A DNA stretch of 64,000 nucleotides, from assembly GCF_007752535.1 (NCBI RefSeq), contig NZ_CP036426.1:5580001-5644000 (forward strand), read 5' to 3'. This DNA is from Tautonia plasticadhaerens (GTDB taxonomy: Bacteria; Planctomycetota; Planctomycetia; Isosphaerales; Isosphaeraceae). A program made the position numbers and the translations under genes. The notes under the pieces are model-generated. The model saw nothing but the letters and a program-made list of their open reading frames with translations. It did no database searches and was not told the DNA's origin. Position 1 is the stretch's first letter. Each line of letters starts with the position of its first letter. This document shows, piece after piece, positions 53,101-60,437 of this stretch.

Positions 53101-54081
53101 GTCGTCTGGCTGCCCGACGAGAAGCGGGAGGAGTACCTGCGGCGGGTCTCGGACCTCGCCCGGGGGTCGGGCACCCGGTTCCGCCCGCCGATCGTCTTCG
53201 AGGGGAACGTCTCCCCCGACGTGGCGAACAACGAGCCGATGTCGGGCCTGCTCGGTGCCGAGGCCTACCCCGACCCGGCCCCCAAGGCCTCGACGGCCTG
53301 GCTCGGGGAACCGGTGGCGATCAAGGGGCCGACGGCGGTGCGGTTCCGCCGGCAGGCGGGTTCTCACCTGCTGATCGTCGGCCAGAACGAGGAGGCGGCC
53401 CGGGGCCTGATGGCGACCTCGATGCTCGGCCTCGCCGCCCACCGGCCCGACGCCCGGTTCGTGCTGCTCGACGGCACCCCGTCGGACGATCCCGCCTCGG
53501 GGATGCTCCCCGGCCTCGCCGATCGGTTGCCCCACGACGCCCGGGCCGTCCCCTGGGGGCAGGTCGAGGCCGGCGTGGCCATGGTCGCCGACGAGGTCGA
53601 GCGGAGGAGGGACGGGGGGATCACCGACGCCCCACCGCTCTACCTGCTCATCCACGACCTCCAGCGCTTCCGGCAGCTCCGCAAGGCCGAGGACGACTTC
53701 AGCTTCTCCTCGCGGTCCCCCGACGAGCCGCCCAAGCCCTCCGAGCTGCTCGGCACGATCCTCCGGGACGGCCCGGTCCACGGGGTCCACGCGATCCTCT
53801 GGGTCGACACCCTGAACAACCTGAACCGGACCCTCGACCGCTCCTCGCTCCGGGAACTGGAGCATCGGGTCCTCTTCCAGATGTCCTCGGGAGACTCCTC
53901 GACGCTGATCGACTCCCCCCTGGCCAACCGCCTCGGGATGTTCCGGGCCCTGCTCGTCAGCGAGGAGGCCGGCCTGATGGAGCGGTTCCGGCCGTACGGC
54001 CCCCCGCCTGCCGACTGGCTGGATGAGGCGGCCGGACGCCTCGCCGGGCGTCCCCTGCCCGCCCCCGGCCCGTCGTCGTGA
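50158..54081 (+). CDS. FtsK/SpoIIIE-EccC-like ATPase with three ATPase-like modules
   Basis: 1307-aa membrane ATPase. Residues about 20-160 form charged helices that look coiled coil; a double hydrophobic span occupies about 223-265 (ALIAVLPAAAGAVAGGLL, VVGVLGLVLGLVVAYWLHA); a further coiled coil runs to about 440. Three FtsK-like modules follow. The first (about 480-640) lacks Walker A; the second (about 745-990) has intact Walker A AGKTGSGKSTLLHAL near 768 and Walker B RILLIVDEFQEFF near 875; the third (about 1060-1250) has a degenerate LLIVGQNEEAARG. The three-module plan recalls EccC/EssC of type VII secretion, but no WXG100 or other partner is nearby. GGAGG fixes the start. Confidence 0.85.
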   Translation: MSEQQEQPRDPVGRQVSALKGLARLVADRAEAEARLGLDRSRRLEAADRVRKQASNANEARYQADRDALERRAREEPEAARAAFEATRGQAEEALRVTRAEAERQLRDAVEEIKKAQADQRWEVGTICEAGLNDAKTRLEKALARLSEVESRLRAIRGEVDTYLSAHRLRSAATGAGATAEESAEEPEPSAEAAGQALDGAEDRLDDLRGLSIPRLFRGARPALIAVLPAAAGAVAGGLLRGWAMAAPVVGVLGLVLGLVVAYWLHATAKVQTQRALGPLLGAIDRASRLSSLAREREISIHRASEQEWLGRRDREQVAADDRARAAAEEARRRYDDAVTRAEEAHRLALSNAELGRDEALRRLGEEASRLGPEIRARFEAERNRILLEHERALEDASSRADVESSSLAGRWRSGLAAVGEALGRVDSEMTTRFPTFEAVAREDSTPPGEVPPALRFGRLRVDLDMFPEGRPADPALMEGLPDRFEPPAILRCPEGGSLLLKADAEGRPAALSALQAVMLRILTGFPPGKARFTMIDPVGLGQTFAAFMHLADVDEQLVSSRVWTETQHIEQRLQDLTEHMENVIQKYLRNEYRSITEYNAKAGEVAEPFRFLVVADFPVRFNEAAARRLLSIAQSGPRCGVHVLVSVDTRQEMPQGIDPKDLERHCAVLRWREGRFRWGDPDQGGFPLELDEPPPPEVFSEVVRAVGRRAEGAGRVEVPFEFLAPKPERHWKESSAGGVAIPIGRAGATKVQQLRLGSGTAQHVLIAGKTGSGKSTLLHALITSAALAYSPDQVEFYLIDFKKGVEFKAYATHRLPHARVIAVESEREFGLSVLQRLDEELRVRGDLFREAGAQDVASFREARPDRTMPRILLIVDEFQEFFVEDDTLAQEAALLLDRLVRQGRAFGIHVHLGSQTLAGAYSLARATIGQMAVRIALQCSESDASLILSDDNTAARLLSRPGEAIYNDANGRLEGNSIFQVVWLPDEKREEYLRRVSDLARGSGTRFRPPIVFEGNVSPDVANNEPMSGLLGAEAYPDPAPKASTAWLGEPVAIKGPTAVRFRRQAGSHLLIVGQNEEAARGLMATSMLGLAAHRPDARFVLLDGTPSDDPASGMLPGLADRLPHDARAVPWGQVEAGVAMVADEVERRRDGGITDAPPLYLLIHDLQRFRQLRKAEDDFSFSSRSPDEPPKPSELLGTILRDGPVHGVHAILWVDTLNNLNRTLDRSSLRELEHRVLFQMSSGDSSTLIDSPLANRLGMFRALLVSEEAGLMERFRPYGPPPADWLDEAAGRLAGRPLPAPGPSS

Positions 54082-54836
54082 GGGTGGGGGGCGGGGAGGA
54101 CGACGAGGGGCCGCCGGGCGTCGGCGGGAATCCTCGGGGCCGGGCCCTCGCCGCGTTGCTGCTGCTCGTCCCCATCCAAAGCCTCGCCGTGATCGCCTTG
54201 CTGTTCGCGTTCCCGGGGGTCGAGGGGAAGATCTTCAGTGGGATCTGTCGGATCTGGATGCTCGTCCTCCCCCTGGTGTGGACGCGATCCGTCGAAGGGG
54301 CCCCGCTGGACATCCGGGGGCCGACGCGACGGGGGGTCGGCATCGGGCTGGCGGCCGGGCTGGCGCTCCTCGCCGTGATCCTGGCCACGTATGCCCTGGT
54401 CCGCCCGATCCTCGACCCGGGAGTCTTGCTGGCGCGGGCGAGTTCGACTGGATTCGACCGACCGGTCTCGTTCGTCCTGGTGTCCGCCTATGTCATCTTC
54501 GTGAATTCGCTCCTGGAGGAATACGTCTGGCGATGGTTCGTCTACCGGCAGGTCGAGGCGATCCTCCCTCCCGGGCTGGGCAATGCGGCGCGGAGGGCGA
54601 TGGCCGTCCTCGTCGCCGCGATGCTGTTCACGGTCCATCACGTCATCGCCCTATCGGCCTGGGTCGGGCCGGGGGCGGTCCTCCTCGGCAGCGTCGGCGT
54701 GTTCCTCGGGGCGTTGATCTGGTCGGCGATCTACGCCCGCGAACGGTCCCTCTGGCCCTGCTATTTCAGCCATATCCTGGCCGACCTGGCGATCATGATC
54801 ATCGGCTACGACGTCATCTTCCGGTCGGGAGGATGA
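54078..54836 (+). CDS. CPBP-family intramembrane glutamic endopeptidase
   Basis: Abi/CAAX-type membrane protease, 252 aa with about seven hydrophobic spans. The catalytic motifs are LLEEYVWRWFVYRQ (EExxxR) near residue 140, LFTVHHVIAL (FxxxH) near 180, and YFSHILADLAIMI (HxxxD) near 232. The gene starts with GTG overlapping the FtsK-like stop (GTGA), so it is translationally coupled. Related proteases process lipidated or prenylated proteins, or confer bacteriocin immunity; here the coupling suggests that it acts on the membrane ATPase or its substrates. Confidence 0.88.
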   Translation: MRVGGGEDDEGPPGVGGNPRGRALAALLLLVPIQSLAVIALLFAFPGVEGKIFSGICRIWMLVLPLVWTRSVEGAPLDIRGPTRRGVGIGLAAGLALLAVILATYALVRPILDPGVLLARASSTGFDRPVSFVLVSAYVIFVNSLLEEYVWRWFVYRQVEAILPPGLGNAARRAMAVLVAAMLFTVHHVIALSAWVGPGAVLLGSVGVFLGALIWSAIYARERSLWPCYFSHILADLAIMIIGYDVIFRSGG

Positions 54837-55167
54837 GCCATGAGGGTGCCCCGAGATGGCGCGCGTGTGAGGGTCGAGGACGATCGGGGGCTCGGGGTTT
54901 GAGGACGAGATCGAACCCCCTGGGCGTGTCGCCGGGTGCCGGGGAGAGGCCGGATCGCTCCGATTGCCGCATGGACCGAGGCGTCGGCCGCCGGGCGACG
55001 CCAAGCGTTCAAGTGGGATCCTCCCCCGATCCGATGTTCCTGGGGAAGCCGTCCGGTGGGCGACTCGACCGAGGCGACGGGCGGCCGGCAGGCGGTGCGG
55101 GTCGGTCGCCTTCGCGGCCCGGAGCGGCCGGGGGCCGCTGGGCTGCCGGGGCGTTGGGGGGTGACCC
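54837..55167 (+). other. 331-bp gap between the CPBP and ACP genes
   Basis: No gene is supported. The reading frame of the fusion protein is open from 54936, and short open frames exist on both strands, but they are Pro/Arg-rich and match no protein pattern. I find no clear promoter; the ACP start is preceded by GGGGGGTGACCC, a weak ribosome-binding site. Confidence 0.45.
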
Positions 55168-55425
55168 GTGAGCGATCAGGACTTGTTGAGCTCCGTCAGC
55201 GGGGCGATCCGGAGCTGCAGCGAGGTCGCCCGGGACCTCGCCATCGATCCCCATTCGAGGCTGGTCGAGGACCTGTCCCTGGATTCGCTCGACCTGGTCG
55301 CCGTCATGATGCACCTGCAGGACGAACACGCGATCGAACTGGACCTGGACGCGGTCCCGGGCTTCGAGGTCGTCTCCGACCTGATGACCGAGCTGGCACG
55401 TCAGGTCCGGCCCCGGGCGGCCTGA
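55168..55425 (+). CDS. Acyl carrier protein
   Basis: 85-aa ACP. The phosphopantetheine site is S40 in VEDLSLDSLDLVAVMMHLQD, the usual LxxDSLxxVEL form with Leu-Asp-Leu. The predicted four-helix fold is complete, ending ELARQVRPRAA. GTG is the start, the only one near. It lies 116 bp ahead of the E1-lipoyl-ketosynthase fusion and is the obvious acyl acceptor or carrier of that enzyme. It is not part of a standard fab cluster; no fabD, fabG or fabF is adjacent, so a second, specialised ACP is likely. Confidence 0.92.
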   Translation: MSDQDLLSSVSGAIRSCSEVARDLAIDPHSRLVEDLSLDSLDLVAVMMHLQDEHAIELDLDAVPGFEVVSDLMTELARQVRPRAA

Positions 55426-55541
55426 CCGCCCGACGTGCCCCGGGTACGAGCATTCGAACGCGGACACGTCTCGTCCGGCCGGCCGGAAGGCCCGGCGTCA
55501 CACACCCGGCCAGTCCGGATCGATCCGGCCCAGGGATGCAC

Positions 55542-58500
55542 ATGAATCAGCAGGATCGGAGCCGGGCGACCACCCCGGACGTCGCCCATCGTCGATTCAC
55601 GGACCGGGTCGCCCCGATCGGTGAGGCCGACTGGCTCGACACCTACCGGGCGATGGCCCTCGCGCGTCGGGTCGACGCCGCTGAGGCCGACCTCACCTCC
55701 CGGGGCCTGGCCTTCTTCTCCTGCCCCTGCACCGGCCACGAGGCGATGGCCGTCCTCGCCAGGCTGCTGACGGACGACGATTGGCTGCACCTGCACTATC
55801 GTGACAAGGCCCTCTGGATCGCCCGGGGGCTCTCCCCCTCGGCCCTGCTGCACAACGTGGTGGCCGGCGCCGACTCCCCCTCCGCCGGCCGCCAGATGAC
55901 GCCGTTCGTGGGCGACCCGGCCCTGAAGATCCTCTGCCAGAACGTCCCGGTCGGCAACCACGCCCCGCAGGCCGTGGGGGTGGCCGCCGCCGTGGTCGAC
56001 CGGCCCGGCCGGCCGGTCGTCCTCTGCTCGATGGGGGACGGCGCCTCCCAGGAAGGGGAGGTGCTGGAGGCGATCGCCGAGGCCGTCCGGCGCTCGCTGC
56101 CGGTCCTCTTCCTGGTCGAGGACAACGGCCTGTCGATCTCGACCCGGACCGCCGGGAAGACCTTCTACTCGCTCCCCGATGGTTATGACCCGCCGACGCA
56201 TCACCAGGGGCTGCCGATCCATCGCCTGGACGGCCGGGATCCGATCGGGCTGTTCGAGGGCCTCGCCCCGGTCGTCTCCCGGATGAGGGGCGATCGCCGC
56301 CCCGCGATCGTCGTCGTCTCGGTCGACCGGCTGACGAGCCATACGAACGCCGACGACGACCGGGTCTATCGTTCGGCCGAGGAGGTCGATCGGGCCCGTC
56401 GGCTGGGTGATCCGCTGGCGAACCTGCGGCGACGCCTGATCGAGGGCGGGATCCCGGCCGGCACGCTGGGGAGGATCGACGAGGAGGCGGATTCCTCGGT
56501 GAGGGTCGCCGTCGAGGCCGCCCTCGCCTCCCCCGACCCGGACCCCGTCCCGGACGCCAAGGCCCCGCTCCCTCCCCCGCTGCTCGACCCCGAACGGGAA
56601 TACCGCGGCACCCCGGGGGGCGACCGGCTGACGATGCTGGAGGCGATCCGAGCGGTGCTCCGGCATCGCCTGGCGAGCGACCCCAGGGTGACGCTCTGCG
56701 GCCAGGACATCGAGGACCCCAAGGGGGACGTCTTCGGCGTGACCCGGGGCCTGAGCACGGCGTTCCCGGGCCGGGTACTGAATGCGGCGCTGGCGGAGTC
56801 GACCATCGTCGGCGGGGCGATCGGCCGGGCGATGGTCGGGGAGCGGCCGGTGGCCTTCCTCCAGTTCGCCGACTTCCTGCCGGTTGCGTTCAATCAGATC
56901 CACTCCGAGCTGGGGAGCCTCTGGTGGCGGAGCGCGGGCACCTTCTCGTGCCCGGTCATCCTCATGGTCGCCTGCGGCGGCTACCGGCCCGGCCTGGGCC
57001 CGTTCCACGCGCAGACGATGGAGTCGCTCGCGGCCCACGTCCCGGGTGTGGACGTGTTCATGCCCTCGACCGCCCCGGATGCCGCCGGGTTGCTCAACGC
57101 CGCCTTCGAATCCGGCCGGCCGACGATCCTCTTCTACCCGAAGATTGCGCTAAACGACCGGGACCGCACCACCTCGGCCGACGTGATCGGGCAGCTCGCC
57201 CTGCCCGGCCGGGCACGGTACGCCCGACGCGGGGACGACCTGACCCTTGTCTGCTGGGGGGCGACGGTTGCCCTCGCGGAGAAGGTGGCCGACGCGATCG
57301 CCGATCAGGTCGGCCTCGGGGTCGAGGTGATCGACCTCCGGTCGCTCTCCCCCTGGGACCGGGACGCCGTCCGGGACTCCGCCCGACGGACCGGCCGGCT
57401 CCTGGTGGTCCACGAGGACAACCTCACCGTCGGCTTCGGTGCCGAGGTGGTCGCCGACGTGGCCGAGTCGGTCGGGCCCGCGGTCCGGTGCCGTCGGGTC
57501 GCCAGGCCGGACACGTACATCCCCTGCAACTTCTCGGCGCAGCTCGAGATTCTGCCGTCGTTCCGGCGAACGTTGGAAGCCGCGGCGGGGCTGCTCGGCC
57601 TGGAATTGAGCTGGGACCTCGGGGGCGTCGGCGTGGGCTCACGGGCGACGACCATCGAGGCGAGGGGGACCAGCCCTGCGGACGAGTCGGTGACCGTGCT
57701 CTCCTGGAAGGTCCGCCCCGGGGACTCGGTCCGATCGGGCGAGCCGATCGCCGAACTCGTCGCCGACAAGGCCGTCTTCGACTTCGTCTCCCCGATCGAC
57801 GGCCAGGTCTCCCGGCTTTCCGCCGCCGAGGGGGAGGCCGTCCGGGTCGGATCCCCCCTGCTGGAAATCGAGGCGAGCTCGACGCCGTCCGGGCTCCCCC
57901 GCCGTCGGCCGACCCGGGAGGAACACGGACGCCCGGTCCTCCGGCGGCGAGCCCCCTCGGCGATCGTCACCGGCACCTCGACGGTCGACGCGACCATCAG
58001 GCTCGGCGTCCCGAGCGTTTGCCTCGGGTCGGCGGTCGTCCGCAACGCCGACCTCCTCGCGAGATTACCCGGGTGGACCGAGGCCGACATCCTCAAGCGG
58101 ACCGGCATCGCGTCCCGGAGGCGGCTCGGCCCGGGGGAGTCGGCACAGTCGCTCGCCGAGGCCGCGGCCCGGGCGGCGCTCGACGTCGCCGGACTTTCCC
58201 CGACGGATCTCGACCTAATAATCTGCTGCACCGGGACGCCCGGGGTGATCTCCCCGTCGCTGGCCTGCCGGGTGCTCCACGCCCTGGGAGAGGCGACCGG
58301 GACGAAGCCCGAGGTCCCGGCGTATGACCTGGCCGCCGCCTGCTCCGGGTACCTGTTCGGCCTGGCCAACGCCTTCGACTTCACCCAGGCTCGGCCGGAC
58401 TCCCGGGTCTTGCTCCTGACGGCCGAGGCCCTCTCCCCCCTGGCCGATCCCGGCGACTTCGACACCGCTATCCTCTTCGGCGACGCCGCGACCGCCACCG

Positions 58501-58991
58501 TCGTCCTCGGCCCGGACGCCCCTCCGGGAGGCGTCCCAACGCTGGGGAGGCTCCGGAGGCCGGTCCTCTCCTCCCGGGGAGAGCCTGGGGAGATCCTCCG
58601 GGTGCCCGCCGGTGGAGATGGCTTCCTGGCGATGGACGGCCTCCGGGTCTATGCCGAGGCGGTCCGCCGCATGATCTCCCTGCTCGGGTCCGCCTGCGAG
58701 GCCGATGGCGTCTCCCCCGGCGAGCTCGACCTTATCGTGCCCCACCAGGCCAACGCTCGGATCATCAACGACATCCGGATGAGGCTGGGGCTCGACCCGG
58801 GTCGGGCCTTCGTCCACCTCAGGGATGTGGGCAACACGTCGTCGTCGAGCATCCCGCTGGCGCTGGCCGACCTCGCCTCCCGGGGGGCCCTGCCCCGATC
58901 GATCGGCCTGACCGCCTTCGGCGCCGGCTTCACGTTCGGGGCGGCGCTGCTCCGGGGCGAAGAGCGACCGGCCCGGCCGGCGAGGGGCTGA
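55542..58991 (+). CDS. Fusion: 2-oxoacid dehydrogenase E1-alpha/E1-beta, lipoyl domain and ketosynthase III
   Basis: 1149-aa chain. E1-alpha spans about 25-330, with ThDP motif MGDGASQEG (165-167) and EDNGLSIS at N195. E1-beta spans about 360-690, with ThDP-activating E419 in NAALAESTIVGG and H489 in GPFHAQTME. A lipoyl domain lies at about 703-780 (VLSWKVRPGDSV, K743 in VADKAVFDF). A FabH-type ketosynthase III fills about 812-1140, with Cys934 in AAACSGYLFG, H1068 in VPHQANARI and N1098 in DVGNTSSSS, a complete triad. There is no E2 acyltransferase domain. Inference: a 2-oxoacid is decarboxylated, the acyl passes to lipoate and then to the ketosynthase for condensation with malonyl-ACP. AGGG precedes ATG 55542. 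Confidence 0.9.
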   Translation: MNQQDRSRATTPDVAHRRFTDRVAPIGEADWLDTYRAMALARRVDAAEADLTSRGLAFFSCPCTGHEAMAVLARLLTDDDWLHLHYRDKALWIARGLSPSALLHNVVAGADSPSAGRQMTPFVGDPALKILCQNVPVGNHAPQAVGVAAAVVDRPGRPVVLCSMGDGASQEGEVLEAIAEAVRRSLPVLFLVEDNGLSISTRTAGKTFYSLPDGYDPPTHHQGLPIHRLDGRDPIGLFEGLAPVVSRMRGDRRPAIVVVSVDRLTSHTNADDDRVYRSAEEVDRARRLGDPLANLRRRLIEGGIPAGTLGRIDEEADSSVRVAVEAALASPDPDPVPDAKAPLPPPLLDPEREYRGTPGGDRLTMLEAIRAVLRHRLASDPRVTLCGQDIEDPKGDVFGVTRGLSTAFPGRVLNAALAESTIVGGAIGRAMVGERPVAFLQFADFLPVAFNQIHSELGSLWWRSAGTFSCPVILMVACGGYRPGLGPFHAQTMESLAAHVPGVDVFMPSTAPDAAGLLNAAFESGRPTILFYPKIALNDRDRTTSADVIGQLALPGRARYARRGDDLTLVCWGATVALAEKVADAIADQVGLGVEVIDLRSLSPWDRDAVRDSARRTGRLLVVHEDNLTVGFGAEVVADVAESVGPAVRCRRVARPDTYIPCNFSAQLEILPSFRRTLEAAAGLLGLELSWDLGGVGVGSRATTIEARGTSPADESVTVLSWKVRPGDSVRSGEPIAELVADKAVFDFVSPIDGQVSRLSAAEGEAVRVGSPLLEIEASSTPSGLPRRRPTREEHGRPVLRRRAPSAIVTGTSTVDATIRLGVPSVCLGSAVVRNADLLARLPGWTEADILKRTGIASRRRLGPGESAQSLAEAAARAALDVAGLSPTDLDLIICCTGTPGVISPSLACRVLHALGEATGTKPEVPAYDLAAACSGYLFGLANAFDFTQARPDSRVLLLTAEALSPLADPGDFDTAILFGDAATATVVLGPDAPPGGVPTLGRLRRPVLSSRGEPGEILRVPAGGDGFLAMDGLRVYAEAVRRMISLLGSACEADGVSPGELDLIVPHQANARIINDIRMRLGLDPGRAFVHLRDVGNTSSSSIPLALADLASRGALPRSIGLTAFGAGFTFGAALLRGEERPARPARG

Positions 58992-59098
58992 GGGTCGAGA
59001 AGATCGTCGGGTGGGTGATCGAACCGAAGTGCTTCCCGCGCGGCGGCTCCCGCCCGCCAAATCCCCCGACCTGATGCCCGACCTCCCGATGGGAATCC

Positions 59099-60328
59099 TC
59101 AGGCCTGGACGAGGTCCCAGTAGAAGTCCATGGTCCATCGGGCGACGCTCGTCCAGCTGAAGTAGTGCTCGACCCGCTCCCGGCTCCGCTCCCCCATCTC
59201 CCGGAGCCGGGCGGGGTCACCGAGGAGCTGGTCGATGGCAGAGGCCAGGTCGGCGGCGAACCGGGCGGGGTCCTTCGGCTCGTGGGGGTGGGTGTCCCCC
59301 TCGCCCCGTGGCTCGAACGGGACGAGCAGGCCGGTCCGATCGGGGACGACCACTTCCATGATCCCGCCGACGGCCGAGGCGACCACCGGGGTCCCGCAGG
59401 CCATCGCCTCCAGGTTGATGATCCCGAACGGCTCGTAGACCGAGGGGCAAACGAACAACGCCGCCTGGGAATACAGGGCGATGATCTCTTCCTTGGGCAG
59501 GACCTTGGGGATCCAGAGGATCGGACAACGGGCCTCGGCCCGGGCCTTCTCGACGTGCTCCGCCATCTCCTGGCCGATCTCCTCCGTGTCCGGGGCGCCG
59601 GCGCAGAGGACGACCTGGACGTCGGACTTGAGGTGCGCGATCGCGTCGACCAGGTGGATGATCCCCTTCTGCCGGGTGATCCGGCCGACGAAGAGGACGA
59701 AGGGGCGGGAGCGGTCGATGCCGTAGCGGTCGAGCACTGCCGGGTCGATCGTCGGGTGGTACTGGTCGAGATCGATCCCGTTGTGGATGACCCGGATCTT
59801 CTCGAAGGGGACGCCGTAGAGCTCGTTCACGTCGGACTTCATCGACTCCGAGACGGCGATCACCCCGTCGGCGTTCTGGTAGGCGGTGCGCTCCACCCAG
59901 GTGCTGGCGTCGTAGGCGGTGCCGAGCTGTTCCCGCTTCCAGGGGCGGTGCGGCTCCAGCGAGTGGGTGGTCAGCACGAGCTTCGCGCCGGAGAGTTGCT
60001 TCACCAGGCAGCCGGCGAGGTGGCTGTACCAGGTGTGGCAATGGACGACGTCGACGTCCTCCAGCATCCCGGCCATGATCAGGTTGCGGCCCATCGTCTC
60101 GTTGAACTTCTTGTGCCGGGGGTCCCGAAAGGGGATCGAGGTGTCCGGCTCGATCCCCTTGACCGAGAGGTTCCCATCCCGGAACGACTGCTCGCCGAAG
60201 CAGAGCACCTGCACGGAATGGTGGCCGGGCTCGACCCGGGTCAGGGCCCGGGTCAGGTACTCGACGTGGACCCCGGCCCCGCCGTAGATATGCGGCGGGT
60301 ACTCGTTGGTCAGGATCGCGATCTTCAT
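59099..60328 (-). CDS. glgA: Glycogen synthase (GT4-type, GlgA)
   Basis: GT-B glycosyltransferase, 409 aa. The start KIAILTNEYPPHIYGGAGVHVEYL is that of the actinobacterial-type GlgA (TIGR02149), and the second half has VLFVGRITRQKGIIHL, VVLCAGAPDTEEIGQEM and the nucleotide-sugar motif PSVYEPFGIINLEAMACGTPVVAS with the E-x7-E glutamates. It elongates alpha-1,4-glucan. ATG 60328 starts the fold. No other glycogen gene is adjacent; treZ lies 40 kb away. A maltose-1-phosphate-forming GlgM-like specificity is possible in this group. Confidence 0.88.
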   Translation of the reverse strand: MKIAILTNEYPPHIYGGAGVHVEYLTRALTRVEPGHHSVQVLCFGEQSFRDGNLSVKGIEPDTSIPFRDPRHKKFNETMGRNLIMAGMLEDVDVVHCHTWYSHLAGCLVKQLSGAKLVLTTHSLEPHRPWKREQLGTAYDASTWVERTAYQNADGVIAVSESMKSDVNELYGVPFEKIRVIHNGIDLDQYHPTIDPAVLDRYGIDRSRPFVLFVGRITRQKGIIHLVDAIAHLKSDVQVVLCAGAPDTEEIGQEMAEHVEKARAEARCPILWIPKVLPKEEIIALYSQAALFVCPSVYEPFGIINLEAMACGTPVVASAVGGIMEVVVPDRTGLLVPFEPRGEGDTHPHEPKDPARFAADLASAIDQLLGDPARLREMGERSRERVEHYFSWTSVARWTMDFYWDLVQA

Positions 60329-60437
60329 GGGGAGCCCTCTCACCTCGGGTGGCGACCTCCGGTCGCATCCCCCGACGATACGCCCGGGTGGGGCCGCACG
60401 CCACGCCCGGGAGGCGGAAGCCGCGGGGTCGGGCCGT

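Noticed and set aside
49845-54836. Complete type VII secretion locus around the EccC-like ATPase
   Set aside because: No WXG100, EccB/D/E or mycosin-like gene is seen in the neighbourhood; only the ATPase similarity supports it.
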